The notes under the pieces: generated by a model
What the model was told of the DNA's origin: nothing
What the model saw: the letters and a program-made list of their open reading frames with translations, nothing else
Database searches by the model: none
Shown here: positions 27,493-36,524 of the stretch, piece after piece
Position numbering within the stretch: position 1 is the first letter of the stretch
How the letters are laid out: each line of letters starts with the position of its first letter
Origin: Candidatus Gastranaerophilales bacterium
GTDB lineage: Bacteria > Cyanobacteriota > Vampirovibrionia > Gastranaerophilales > Gastranaerophilaceae
DNA length: 64,000 nt
NCBI GenBank assembly: GCA_944322675.1
Contig: CALUPO010000004.1
Span: 1-64,000, forward strand
Direction of reading: 5' to 3'
Made by a program: the position numbers and the translations under genes

Positions 27493-29055
27493 ATGGACGA
27501 TTGCGACTTGAAAAAAGATATAACAAAACTTATTGATGTTTTGCCTGATTATTTAAAAGTCAAACTAACATACGAGACATTAAAAGATGCAATTGAAATA
27601 GTTTTAGATTTAGGAAAAGCACCGGAGCTTCGCCGTTCAAATAACGAAATTGAATATATAAGTGACAAACCGGTTACAATAGAAGACATAAATTATATAA
27701 TTTCAAAAATTCCACCTTTTACAAATGACAATAGAAGCGGAATTGAAGGAACATTACATCGTATAAGCGCAATAAGAAATAGAAGCGGAAAGGTAATAGG
27801 TCTTACAATGCGTATAGGAAGATTTATTACAGGAACTATTGAGTGTATACGAGATATAATTCTGGAAGGACGCAGTATATTATTTTTAGGCAGACCGGGA
27901 GTGGGAAAGACAACAAAATTGCGTGAAATTGCAAGACTGCTTGCAAATGATCTAAAAAAACGTGTAGTGATAGTTGATACATCAAATGAAATAGGCGGTG
28001 ATGGTGATTTGCCTCATAGAGCAATTGGTAAAGCAAGACGTATGATGGTTCCACAACCTGAATTTCAAAAGGACGTTATGATAGAAGCTGTTCAAAATCA
28101 CACACCCCAGGTTATTGTTGTTGATGAAATAGGAACAGAAGAAGAAGCCGCAGCTTGCCGCACAATAGCTGAAAGAGGAGTTATGCTTATTGCAACGGCA
28201 CATGGAAATACATTAGAAAATCTTATCAAAAATCCAACTTTATCTGATTTGATAGGATCAATAGAATCAGTTACTTTAGGGGATGATGAAGCTAAAAAAA
28301 GATCTTCTCAAAAAGTTGTACTTGAAAGAGCTAAACAACCTTCTTTTGATATTATTATTGAAATTGTGGATAGAAATACTTTCTCAATATATCCAAATAG
28401 TGCACAGGCAGTTGATTATATGCTTCGAGAATGGCCAATAAGACCTATAATAAGAAAAATAAACGAAAGTTCAATTGATAAAACTTCTTCAAAACAAACT
28501 GAACAAAAGCAAATAAATGAATATAAAGATAATCTTAAATTTAACTTCTCAAGAGTTGATTATGTGAATAATGTTAAAAAATTTAAAAAAATTTATATTT
28601 ATGGTGTATCAAAATCCATTGTTGAAAAAGCCATTGAACGTCTTAATTTAAATTGTGAATTAACAAAAAATATCCATGATGCACAAATACTTTTAATATA
28701 TAAATCTTTTTCCCGTGGAGAAGGACAAAAAATATTATCTCAAGCAAATGAGTATAGACTTCAAATATTTTATGTTAAAACAAATTCCCAAGCACAAATT
28801 CAAAAAGTTTTAAAAGAAGCTCTTTGCGAAGATGAATACGATAATCATCAATATGTTGACAAAACAGAGATTGCATTAAATGAAACAAAAAACGCAATTG
28901 AAAAGGTTCTTAGTCAAAATTGCGACATTGAACTTCAACCACAATCTAAAGAAATAAGGAAATTGCAACATGATCTTGCAAACCAGTATCATCTTGAGAG
29001 TATAAGTGTAGGAGAAGGAAAGTTACGTCATTTAAAAATCAAAAAAAATGAGTAA
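27493..29055 (+). CDS. R3H-domain AAA ATPase (Ycf45-like)
   Basis: A 520-residue protein. The N-terminal part resembles the AAA ATPase of stage III sporulation AA/Ycf45 proteins: GRPGVGKTTKLREIA (Walker A, about 133-140) and VIVVDEIGTEEEA (Walker B region), then IATAHGNTLENLIKNPTL. The C-terminal R3H nucleic-acid-binding domain ends with LESISVGEGKLRHLKIKK. This architecture is common in Cyanobacteria and plastids and supports the lineage assignment. It probably binds single-stranded nucleic acid in an ATP-dependent way; the cellular role is not known. Confidence 0.9.
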   Translation: MDDCDLKKDITKLIDVLPDYLKVKLTYETLKDAIEIVLDLGKAPELRRSNNEIEYISDKPVTIEDINYIISKIPPFTNDNRSGIEGTLHRISAIRNRSGKVIGLTMRIGRFITGTIECIRDIILEGRSILFLGRPGVGKTTKLREIARLLANDLKKRVVIVDTSNEIGGDGDLPHRAIGKARRMMVPQPEFQKDVMIEAVQNHTPQVIVVDEIGTEEEAAACRTIAERGVMLIATAHGNTLENLIKNPTLSDLIGSIESVTLGDDEAKKRSSQKVVLERAKQPSFDIIIEIVDRNTFSIYPNSAQAVDYMLREWPIRPIIRKINESSIDKTSSKQTEQKQINEYKDNLKFNFSRVDYVNNVKKFKKIYIYGVSKSIVEKAIERLNLNCELTKNIHDAQILLIYKSFSRGEGQKILSQANEYRLQIFYVKTNSQAQIQKVLKEALCEDEYDNHQYVDKTEIALNETKNAIEKVLSQNCDIELQPQSKEIRKLQHDLANQYHLESISVGEGKLRHLKIKKNE

Positions 29056-29056
29056 T

Positions 29057-30232
29057 TTATTTTTTCTTATACAAAATGTTACCAGGAAGCATATTAACAA
29101 TAAAGCTTAAAATAGCAGGTATTAAGCTTAAAATTAACAGCATTTTAGGTATAGATAGTATTTGAGCAAAATAACCAACAAGCGGTAAAAATAAACCAAT
29201 AACACCAAAACTAAAGCCTCCAATAAGCCCGGCAATTGTACTTTTATATTCCGGCATAACTTTTTGTGCAAGTGTCATATTTATTGGAGTGGACAACATT
29301 ATAAAAAATCCAATAATCAAAAACGCAGCTATAGATAAAAATGGCAATTTCAAATAAGTTAAAACAAATAACAAAGTTAAAGGCAAAGGCATAACAAGTG
29401 ACAAAATCATTGTAATTTTTGTTCCAAAAGTTCTTTCCATTTTACTTGAAAGCATGGTGCCAATAGAACCTATTGTCAAAAATAAGAAAATAATAATACC
29501 GATTTTTGAAGGGGGATAATTTAAACTTTTCCACAAAAAAGGCATTAAAACAAGAAATGTCACCTGTATAAGTGCTTTAATAATTGAAAGAATAACAAGA
29601 AGTCTTGTAGTTTTTAAACAAAAAATTTCAAATATTACATTCTTAAACTCTGGTAGAGGCTCATCTGTTTTTTTAGTTTTAATTTTAGGCACAAAAACAA
29701 ATAAACTTAGAGCATATAAAATACCAAAAATTGCCATAAAAGGAAGAGCTTTAAACGAAATAAAGTCAACAATAAAACTTGAAACAATAGGTCCTAGAGC
29801 AAAACCAAAAGTACCACAGGTTAAATATATACTCATTTTTTTTGTAACATTTGCTTCAATACAAAAATAATTTGTCATACCGCTTGCCTGAGGATGAAAG
29901 AAACTTACCCCCATACTTCCAAAAATTATACACATAGAAAGAACGAACAAATTTGGTGCAATGGTTGTTGTTGAAAGAAATATTGCAGCAAGAATCATCC
30001 CCCAGAAAAGAAAAAAACGTCTTTTAAATCTATCTGCAAAAAAACCAAATAAAGGTTGTGTTATTGAGGATGTTATTTGTGATATTGAAATAATACATGA
30101 AGCACAAGCAAGAGAAATACCAAGATGTGCAGCTATAAAAGGTAATATAGGATTTAGAAAACCGGAATACATATCAATGAGAAAATGTCCGCCGCTTATC
30201 CATTTTATAGCTTTTTTATTTTTTATACGCAT
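29057..30232 (-). CDS. MFS exporter, Fsr (fosmidomycin resistance)-like
   Basis: A 391-residue, 12-helix major facilitator. The first helix region HFLIDMYSGFLNPILPF, ITQPLFGFFADRFKRR (loop 2-3), GVSFFHPQASGM and the following GTFGFALGPIVSS correspond to positions conserved in Fsr-type exporters. It is divergent from ispF with 129 bp between starts. Because fosmidomycin blocks the MEP pathway to which IspF belongs, this neighbourhood is suggestive. Actual substrate is not known; other drug exporters of the superfamily remain possible. Its 3' end is 1 bp from the R3H gene's end. Confidence 0.8.
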   Translation of the reverse strand: MRIKNKKAIKWISGGHFLIDMYSGFLNPILPFIAAHLGISLACASCIISISQITSSITQPLFGFFADRFKRRFFLFWGMILAAIFLSTTTIAPNLFVLSMCIIFGSMGVSFFHPQASGMTNYFCIEANVTKKMSIYLTCGTFGFALGPIVSSFIVDFISFKALPFMAIFGILYALSLFVFVPKIKTKKTDEPLPEFKNVIFEIFCLKTTRLLVILSIIKALIQVTFLVLMPFLWKSLNYPPSKIGIIIFLFLTIGSIGTMLSSKMERTFGTKITMILSLVMPLPLTLLFVLTYLKLPFLSIAAFLIIGFFIMLSTPINMTLAQKVMPEYKSTIAGLIGGFSFGVIGLFLPLVGYFAQILSIPKMLLILSLIPAILSFIVNMLPGNILYKKK

Positions 30233-30361
30233 TTTTATATCCTTTATTTACAATTAAAAAAATCTAATAACTCTAAAAATTATATCACAACAAAAATAAA
30301 GATATTTTTTCACTTTTTTAACAATTGATATTTATTTTTACTTATAATAAACTATATTATT

Positions 30362-30847
30362 ATGGATTATAGAATTGGTAGCGGATATGATATACACAAG
30401 CTTGAAGAAAACCGCAAGCTTATAATAGGCGGCATTGAAATTCCTTATGAAAAAGGATTTTTAGCACACAGTGATGGAGATGTTTTGATACATTCAATCA
30501 TTGACGCATTATTAGGTGCTGTTGCTCTTGGTGATATAGGTACACATTTTCCGGATAATGATGAAAAATATAAAAATATAAAAAGTAGTATTTTATTAAA
30601 AAAAACACTTGACTTAATTAAAACTCACAAATACAAAATAATTAACCTTGATACTAATATTATAGCACAAAAACCAAAGCTTTCACCATATATTGAAGAT
30701 ATGCGAAACAACCTTGCTTTTTTAACAAATCTTAACAAAAATCAAATTTCAATAAAAGCAAAAACAAATGAGCAAATGGATGCAGTTGGCGAATGTAAAG
30801 CAATTGAGGCAAATTGTGTTGTTTTATTAAAAAAAATAGAATATTAA
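30362..30847 (+). CDS. ispF: 2-C-methyl-D-erythritol 2,4-cyclodiphosphate synthase
   Basis: A 161-residue IspF, which cyclises CDP-methylerythritol 2-phosphate in the MEP isoprenoid pathway. It has IGSGYDIHKL (zinc ligands Asp and His), FLAHSDGDVLIHSIIDALLGA, GDIGTHFPDND and KAKTNEQMDAVGE. No ribosome-binding site is visible; a TATAAT at 30343-30348 ends only 13 nt before the ATG, so the transcript may have a very short leader. Confidence 0.95.
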   Translation: MDYRIGSGYDIHKLEENRKLIIGGIEIPYEKGFLAHSDGDVLIHSIIDALLGAVALGDIGTHFPDNDEKYKNIKSSILLKKTLDLIKTHKYKIINLDTNIIAQKPKLSPYIEDMRNNLAFLTNLNKNQISIKAKTNEQMDAVGECKAIEANCVVLLKKIEY

Positions 30848-30929
30848 GACTTGTAAACTTTTTAAATATTATATAAAATATTAAATAAATTTGTTATAAT
30901 TTATATAATATTTTAATGGAGTATTTTTA

Positions 30930-31997
30930 ATGTTAAACAAAGAAGCTATGAGTGATAATGATTTTGAATCATTATTAAATGAGTACGATTATAAATTTCA
31001 AAAAGGCGATTTGGTTAAAGGTGTGGTTATAGGGTATGATCCTGAAAATGTTATTGTTGATATAGGTGCTAAAACAAATGCAATGGTTCCAAACAGGGAA
31101 GCTGTTGTTGATGCTGATAATGATAATGTTAAAGATACTTTGAAAAAAGGCTGCGAATATGAGTTTTTAATTGTTCGAAATGAAGATGAAGAAGGTGAAT
31201 TTATACTTTCATATAAAAAAGTTGCACTTGCATATAACTGGAAAGAACTTGAAGCTTTAAAAGAGGAAGATGCAACAGTCACAGGCAAGGTACTTTCAAG
31301 TGTTAAAGGGGGAGTTCTTGTTGAAGTTATGGGTGTTAGAGGTTTTGTTCCGTCAAGCCACTTAAAAACCCGTGATATACAAAGTGTTATAGGCGAAACT
31401 CTTGAATTTAAAATATTAACAATGGATGCAAGCCAGAATAATTTCATTTTGTCAAATAAAAAAGTATATTCAGACCAAAATGAGGGAGATAAAATTGATT
31501 TATTTGAGAAACTCGAAGTTGGTCAGATTGTTGAAGGTGAAGTTGTTAGAATAACAGATTTTGGAGCATTTGTGGATATCGGCGGTATTGATGGTTTAAT
31601 ACCATTATCTCAAATGTCCTGGAAATGGGTTGATCATCCGGGTGATATTTTAAAAGTGAATACAACTATTAAAGTTGAAGTTATAGGTATAGATCCTGAT
31701 AAACACAGAATAAGCTTAAGTTTGAAAAATTTAGAACCAGACCCATGGGAACTTGCACGTGACACAATAAAAGAAGGGGAAAAAATTGAAGGTGTAGTAA
31801 CCCGGATTAAACATTTTGGAGCATTTGTGGAAGTTGCAGATGGTGTTGAAGCTTTGTTGCCTACTTCTGAAATTAACGATTATCAAAACGAAAACTCTTG
31901 TATTTTGTCTGTGGGAGATAAAATTATCACAACTGTAATTAAATTTAATCCTGATGATAGACGGGTTAGTCTTAGTGTTACTAATAAAACAGAATAA
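30930..31997 (+). CDS. rpsA: S1 RNA-binding protein (ribosomal protein S1-like)
   Basis: A 355-residue protein with four S1-like segments. The first (KGDLVKGVVIGYDPENVIVDIG) and the second (TGKVLSSVKGGVLVEV) are diverged; the last two (EGEVVRITDFGAFVDIGGIDG and EGVVTRIKHFGAFVEVADG) are canonical. Length is close to the three- to four-domain S1 of Cyanobacteria rather than the six-domain enterobacterial form. It should bind mRNA on the 30S subunit. TGGAG lies 8 nt before the ATG. A strong palindromic terminator follows. Confidence 0.9.
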   Translation: MLNKEAMSDNDFESLLNEYDYKFQKGDLVKGVVIGYDPENVIVDIGAKTNAMVPNREAVVDADNDNVKDTLKKGCEYEFLIVRNEDEEGEFILSYKKVALAYNWKELEALKEEDATVTGKVLSSVKGGVLVEVMGVRGFVPSSHLKTRDIQSVIGETLEFKILTMDASQNNFILSNKKVYSDQNEGDKIDLFEKLEVGQIVEGEVVRITDFGAFVDIGGIDGLIPLSQMSWKWVDHPGDILKVNTTIKVEVIGIDPDKHRISLSLKNLEPDPWELARDTIKEGEKIEGVVTRIKHFGAFVEVADGVEALLPTSEINDYQNENSCILSVGDKIITTVIKFNPDDRRVSLSVTNKTE

Positions 31998-32023
31998 ATA
32001 ATTTTAAAAAATATATAAATAAC

Positions 32024-32055
32024 AAAAATAACGATGGAATTCCATCGTTATTTTT
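32024..32055 (+). terminator. Rho-independent terminator after S1 gene
   Basis: A perfect 32-nt palindrome with arms 32024-32039 and 32040-32055. The core ATAACGATGG folds on CCATCGTTAT, flanked by A-run and T-run (TTTTT). It ends the S1 transcript 27 bp after the stop; the symmetry would also allow termination from the other side. Confidence 0.85.
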
Positions 32056-32134
32056 CGTTGCATGTCTCTTGTAAAAATTGTTTGAGTTTAGTAAAATATT
32101 ATAAAATATTGTTAAAATAAGAAGGGGAATTTTA

Positions 32135-34432
32135 ATGTTTCAAAAGCTATTTAAATGTAAAAAAAGTGAAGCAAAAAAACTTGATACGATATGGAACAGT
32201 TTAAAAACTTTTTATAAAGTTAATGAACTTTCAGATGAAGAAAAAAAAGCTATTGAAGAAAAAATAAATAAATTTGGTTATTTGCCAATGTCTCATATTG
32301 AAGCATTAAATAATCTTACCTGTGCTCAAACAGTTTATGCTGTTGAATTAAAATTAAAATTAAGCAAAGTTTTAAATGAAAATAATAATAAATTTAACTT
32401 TAACAATAACGAAATATCCCCGCTTGCCAGAAACAATATTTACAATTCAAACTGGCTAAAACGTGAAGGTCACAATATAAAGCTTATTAATCTTGCAGGT
32501 CTTGGAGATGGTAATAAAACAGCACAAACAGGAAGGTTTATTGACTGGTTAAGACAGCTTGCCATTTTACCTTCAGGAAATATAAAAGAAGGTATATTTC
32601 CAACAACAATATATCTAATTCCATTTCATCCCCGAGAATTTGGATGTGCTTATTTGCCTTTAAGTTCACAGGTAAGCAAAAATTTAGAAGATAAAGAAAT
32701 AAAAGATGCTTTAAAACTTAATGCAAAAGAACAGGTTCAATTATTTATAAAATTATCACAACTTTCCAACCATCCTGTTATATTTGATGTTCTTCCACAA
32801 ACAGGAAGATTTTCAAAAATAGTTTTATCAAACCCTTCACTTGTTAGGTGGTTTGATGTAAATAAACTTGTTGAAGAAATTTCTTCAAATATTGATAGTA
32901 AAATAATTGACAAACTTGCAAGTGAATTTGACATAGATGATGTTACCACAGCCATTGAAATATACAAAAGAACATTAAAATCAGGATCAAATGATATAAG
33001 TAAAAATTATTATGAAATATATAAAAGAATTGATGAAGAGCTTTTGGATGTAAAGAAAAAACTTTCAAATGAAATGTTAAAAAAAGATAATCAAAAAGCT
33101 TTATCACAAAAAGCACGTGAAGTCATAGCAAATGTTCATAAAGTTAGTGTAAATAAAATTCAAAGTGAAGATGATATTGTTGAGCAGGGCAAAACAATAC
33201 AAACACTAATTGAAAGTGGTTTATGGCCATCTCCTGGCGGTGCGTGGTGCAGTTGTGGACATCCAATTTTTGATAAAATGTCAGAATGTGGAACATATCC
33301 TATTTTCCGTCATTTTGATATTGAGTGCAATGATGTAAGTTGTTTTGCAAATCTTGATTGCCAATCTCCATATTATTTTGTCCATCTGGAAGATGGAACT
33401 TATAATAAGCAAGTCATTGACGGTTTTATAAAGCTTATGGAACGCATTCAAGCGGATTACAATTTTGATGGATTTAGAGTTGATCATATTGATCATATTG
33501 TCGATAATGTTTCTGAAAAAAATGAAATACCAATTAGTTACCGTGCACCAAGAAAAGTTTTGGAACTTTTAAATAAAACAATGAAATCAAAAATTCCCCA
33601 TTTTGCTACATTAGCTGAATATATGCTATGGGATGAATATTATAAAGAATATCATGAAGATATGGGATTTGACGTTTTATGGGGTAATGATATTGTAAAT
33701 CAATTTGCAAAAACACCAAAAACAATTATTGAAGATAATCATAAACTGGAGGATTACAACCTAAGCATAAAAAATACAAATAATCCATTATCAATATTAA
33801 AAACATATAATAACCAGGATGGCGAGTTTCGTGCTATAAATCAATATCCGGGTCAACTTGGAGAAAGAGGGGCAATATTTAAACTATTTAAATATAAATT
33901 TCTCCCGGGCGGCAAAAATGCAAATCGACCGTTGTTGTTTGTGGATGGAGATGAGTCTTTTACTAAAAGAGGTATTGAAAGTGTTATAGGTGCTGAAGTT
34001 TCAATGCCCCGTGAAAATAATGTTGAGTTTTTTTATGAATTTGATGCCATAATTCGTTTTGCAAAAGATAATGAACTTATTTATTCCGGAGAATCACAAA
34101 TTATTGCTGAAGATGAAGAAGGTTTTTCCGCCTGGTTTATTAATAAAGAAACATCTAAAACAGCTCTTTTAATCGTTACAAATTATAATCCGCCTACACA
34201 AATAGTAAGTGCTCAAAATGAAAACGGGGAAAGTCAATTTGTTGAAAAAATCGGTGAATGTGTTTATAATAAACCGGTTACGCTTCCTTCGGATTATAAA
34301 ATAACAGGACAAATCGAATATGATAAAATTAAACACGAGTTTACAACAATTGAATTTGAACAACCATTATATGATATAACTTTTAATTTACTTCAACCAA
34401 GTGAATATAAAATTTATAAACTTGAAAAATAA
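32135..34432 (+). CDS. GH13-like alpha-glucan-active enzyme
   Basis: A 765-residue protein. The central barrel contains FDGFRVDHIDHI with the likely nucleophile D450 and ATLAEYMLWDEYY with the likely acid/base E495, the order and spacing of alpha-amylase-superfamily enzymes. A C-terminal beta-rich region of about 130 residues follows (LLIVTNYNPPTQ). The N-terminal 130 residues are helical. The insert around residues 300-370 is helical and Lys-rich. No signal peptide is present, so it should act on internal glucan. Glucanotransferase or hydrolase activity cannot be separated by eye. Confidence 0.7.
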   Translation: MFQKLFKCKKSEAKKLDTIWNSLKTFYKVNELSDEEKKAIEEKINKFGYLPMSHIEALNNLTCAQTVYAVELKLKLSKVLNENNNKFNFNNNEISPLARNNIYNSNWLKREGHNIKLINLAGLGDGNKTAQTGRFIDWLRQLAILPSGNIKEGIFPTTIYLIPFHPREFGCAYLPLSSQVSKNLEDKEIKDALKLNAKEQVQLFIKLSQLSNHPVIFDVLPQTGRFSKIVLSNPSLVRWFDVNKLVEEISSNIDSKIIDKLASEFDIDDVTTAIEIYKRTLKSGSNDISKNYYEIYKRIDEELLDVKKKLSNEMLKKDNQKALSQKAREVIANVHKVSVNKIQSEDDIVEQGKTIQTLIESGLWPSPGGAWCSCGHPIFDKMSECGTYPIFRHFDIECNDVSCFANLDCQSPYYFVHLEDGTYNKQVIDGFIKLMERIQADYNFDGFRVDHIDHIVDNVSEKNEIPISYRAPRKVLELLNKTMKSKIPHFATLAEYMLWDEYYKEYHEDMGFDVLWGNDIVNQFAKTPKTIIEDNHKLEDYNLSIKNTNNPLSILKTYNNQDGEFRAINQYPGQLGERGAIFKLFKYKFLPGGKNANRPLLFVDGDESFTKRGIESVIGAEVSMPRENNVEFFYEFDAIIRFAKDNELIYSGESQIIAEDEEGFSAWFINKETSKTALLIVTNYNPPTQIVSAQNENGESQFVEKIGECVYNKPVTLPSDYKITGQIEYDKIKHEFTTIEFEQPLYDITFNLLQPSEYKIYKLEK

Positions 34433-34618
34433 TTATATTAACACAAAAAATATTCGTTTATTTCAAATGGTATTTACTTCTAAATACTATCAATATTTCT
34501 TATAAATTATAAATATAATTGAGCATAAATGCTATAATTAGCAATATGTTAAATTCTTTTGTAGTATTTAATATTTAATACATTTATAATTAGGATATAT
34601 TAATTTATAAAAAAGTAA

Positions 34619-34647
34619 TTGACAATAATTAGATATCTAACTATAAT
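34619..34647 (+). promoter_or_regulatory. Consensus sigma70-type promoter of the MarR gene
   Basis: TTGACA at 34619-34624 and TATAAT at 34642-34647, both perfect, with the optimal 17-nt spacer. The expected transcription start, about 7 nt downstream, coincides with the marR ATG at 34655, so the mRNA should be leaderless. Confidence 0.85.
34629..34640. promoter_or_regulatory. Operator palindrome inside the promoter spacer
   Basis: TTAGATATCTAA is a perfect 12-nt palindrome lying between the -35 and -10 boxes. A second near-copy (TTAGATATCAAA) overlaps the start of the cupin transcript at 35090. Both fit binding by the MarR protein encoded between them, giving autorepression and control of the downstream genes. 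Confidence 0.65.
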
Positions 34648-34654
34648 TAAAACT

Positions 34655-35071
34655 ATGAGCAAAGCCTTATTTTTAATATCTAAAATAAAAGAAGCCGGTA
34701 ATAATTTTATTATTTCAAAATTAAAAGAATCAGGTTATAAAGATTTATCACCTTCACATGGAGATATTCTTGCTTGCTTATATAAAAATAAAAAAATTAA
34801 AATGAAAGAAATTGCTATTAAAATTCATAGAACAAAAGCAACAGTCACTGTGCTTGTTGATAAGCTTGAAAAGATGGGGCTTGTTATACGTGAAAAATCA
34901 AATTATGATACAAGGGTTGTATATTTATCACTCACTTTAAAAGGCTTAGAACTTAAACCTATATTTGAAAAAATTTCAAATGAATTAAATTCATTTTTAT
35001 ATAAAAATTTTTCTTCACAAGATATTTTTCAACTTGAAAATTTACTTGAAAAAATGTTAAAAAATATATAA
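34655..35071 (+). CDS. MarR-family transcriptional regulator
   Basis: A 138-residue winged-helix regulator. ATG at 34655 (MSKALFLISKIK) is the real start; a TTG at 34619 is part of the -35 box. The DNA-binding region runs from about 30 to 100: LSPSHGDILACLY, MKEIAIKIHRTKATVTVLVDKLEKMGL and the wing around REKSNYDTRVVYLSLTLKG. MarR proteins bind as dimers and release DNA on ligand or oxidant binding. No cysteine stands out as a redox sensor. It heads the cupin/SnoaL cluster. Confidence 0.92.
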   Translation: MSKALFLISKIKEAGNNFIISKLKESGYKDLSPSHGDILACLYKNKKIKMKEIAIKIHRTKATVTVLVDKLEKMGLVIREKSNYDTRVVYLSLTLKGLELKPIFEKISNELNSFLYKNFSSQDIFQLENLLEKMLKNI

Positions 35072-35078
35072 AAAATTT

Positions 35079-35101
35079 TATAATAATAGTTAGATATCAA
35101 A
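35079..35101 (+). promoter_or_regulatory. Candidate second promoter with MarR half-operator
   Basis: TATAAT at 35079-35084 is followed at 35090-35101 by TTAGATATCAAA, which matches 10 of 12 positions of the palindrome in the marR promoter. The -35 region is weak. A repressor bound here would cover the likely transcription start of the cupin gene. Confidence 0.5.
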
Positions 35102-35116
35102 CGAAAGGAAAAAATT

Positions 35117-35500
35117 ATGTTAAACTACAAAAAGTATGAATTAGGGAATTTAAGCAATATCAAAGAAACACAGGAAAATGGAAAAATATTTTTGCATGAT
35201 ATACTTTCTTTAACAGGTGCTCAAATTTCTATAAATTGCGTTAATAAAGGATTTAAAGAGCCTTTTACTCACAAACATAAACAAAATGAAGAAATATATA
35301 TTTTTCTTAAAGGAAATGGAATTATGACTATTGATGGAGAAAAAATTGAAGTTAAAGAAGGAAGTTGTATAAAAGTTATGCCACAATGTTCAAGAACTTT
35401 GATAAATACAAAAGATGAAGAAATGCAATTTATATGCATTCAAACAAAACTAAATTCACTTCAACAATATGGACTTCAAGATGCAGAAATTTGCAGTTAA
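35117..35500 (+). CDS. Cupin-domain protein
   Basis: A 127-residue single cupin. Motif 1 is FTHKHKQNEEIYIFLKGNG, with two His and a Glu as metal ligands; motif 2 contains VKEGSCIKVMPQCSRTL, where the usual His is replaced (QCS), so metal binding may be altered. Cytosolic. Preceded by AAAGG. Likely controlled by the adjacent MarR protein. Substrate unknown. Confidence 0.85.
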   Translation: MLNYKKYELGNLSNIKETQENGKIFLHDILSLTGAQISINCVNKGFKEPFTHKHKQNEEIYIFLKGNGIMTIDGEKIEVKEGSCIKVMPQCSRTLINTKDEEMQFICIQTKLNSLQQYGLQDAEICS

Positions 35501-35516
35501 AATGGAGAATTTAAAT

Positions 35517-35939
35517 ATGGATAAAATCAAGCGTAATATGGAATTAATGAAAAAATTTGAAATAATGATTAACACTGCAAATGAAAAGCTTGCTCTTGAA
35601 CTTATTTCTAATAATGCCATTTTTTATACACCAATTTCAACTCAACCTTTATATGGTCCAAAAGGTTATTTATCAATTGTTTATTTTATGCATAAGGGTT
35701 TTCAAGATATTAAATGGAAACTTGAAGAAATTATTACAAGCAATGATAAAGCTGCTATCTATTGGACTTTAACAGGAACACACAATGGAGAATTTATGAA
35801 TATTCTAGCAACAGGTAAAAAAATTAAAACAAACGTTATGAATTTTTATTATTTTGATGAAAAAGGAAAGATTATAAAAGATATTGCTGCAAAAGGAATA
35901 ATTGGGATATTAAAACCACTTGGATTAATAAAGATTTAA
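35517..35939 (+). CDS. SnoaL/NTF2-like protein
   Basis: A 140-residue protein of the NTF2-like/SnoaL fold: an N-terminal helix (MELMKKFEIMINTANEKLAL), a beta region DNAIFYTPIS-like stretch, YGPKGYLSIVYFM, and WTLTGTHNGEFMN with the curved sheet. The frame is open from 35469, but the ATG at 35517 has GGAG 9 nt upstream and avoids overlap with the cupin gene. Such proteins bind small hydrophobic ligands or act as isomerases or hydrolases. The ligand is unknown. Confidence 0.75.
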   Translation: MDKIKRNMELMKKFEIMINTANEKLALELISNNAIFYTPISTQPLYGPKGYLSIVYFMHKGFQDIKWKLEEIITSNDKAAIYWTLTGTHNGEFMNILATGKKIKTNVMNFYYFDEKGKIIKDIAAKGIIGILKPLGLIKI

Positions 35940-35986
35940 TAAAACGCTTTATGTAAAGTTGTATATAAATCAAAAAAATGGTTAAA

Positions 35987-36023
35987 GTGCACAAAACCCT
36001 ATATTTTATAGGGTTTTGTGCAC
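35987..36023. terminator. Bidirectional terminator between SnoaL gene and ribosomal cluster
   Basis: A 17-bp perfect stem (GTGCACAAAACCCTATA at 35987-36003, its complement at 36007-36023) with a 3-nt TTT loop. It lies between the convergent SnoaL and rplR genes. On the minus strand it is followed by TTT and, a little later, a run of seven T, so it should end the ribosomal transcript. Confidence 0.85.
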
Positions 36024-36050
36024 AAAAAATTAATATTAATATATAGTTGT

Positions 36051-36419
36051 TTAAAAATTTAACCCGGCTTCACGAGCAGATTCAGCAAGTGCCTGCACTC
36101 TGCCATGATATAAAAAACCACCTCTATCAAAAACGACATCTTTTATATCTTTAGCCAAAGCTCTTTTAGCAATAGCTTCACCAACAACCTTAGCAGCATC
36201 AATATTTCCACCATGTTTCAATTTTTGTTTAAGTTCCTTATCGTTGGAAGAAGCTGAAACCAATGTAACACGATTAACATCATCAATAATTTGACAAGAA
36301 ATATGCTTTATAGAACGATAAACAGCTAAACGCGGGCATTCAGGTGTTCCAGAAACTTTAACTCTAACACGATTATGACGTTTACGTGTTTGTTCTTTAC
36401 GATTAATTTGTTTTATCAT
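36051..36419 (-). CDS. rplR: 50S ribosomal protein L18
   Basis: 122 residues; [33 protein letters not shown] and the conserved C-terminal [23 protein letters not shown] identify L18, which binds 5S rRNA. It is the last gene of the cluster: a strong hairpin follows, and rpsE, rpmD, rplO and secY, which usually come next, are absent here. A 105-bp spacer separates it from rplF. Confidence 0.96.
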   Translation of the reverse strand: MIKQINRKEQTRKRHNRVRVKVSGTPECPRLAVYRSIKHISCQIIDDVNRVTLVSASSNDKELKQKLKHGGNIDAAKVVGEAIAKRALAKDIKDVVFDRGGFLYHGRVQALAESAREAGLNF

Positions 36420-36524
36420 ATTTAAATAACCTTTCCTTATTTTACACTTAAGCTTAACTTAAGAAGAATAATCTTCTCCAAGAGCTTATAGAAGCATACT
36501 ATATAAAAAATAGTTTATTACCTA

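Noticed and set aside
36420-36524. Small palindromes in the rplF-rplR spacer (CTTAAG pairs, AGAAGA/TCTTCT)
   Set aside because: Short, AT-rich and not followed by a T-run; no basis for a regulatory call.
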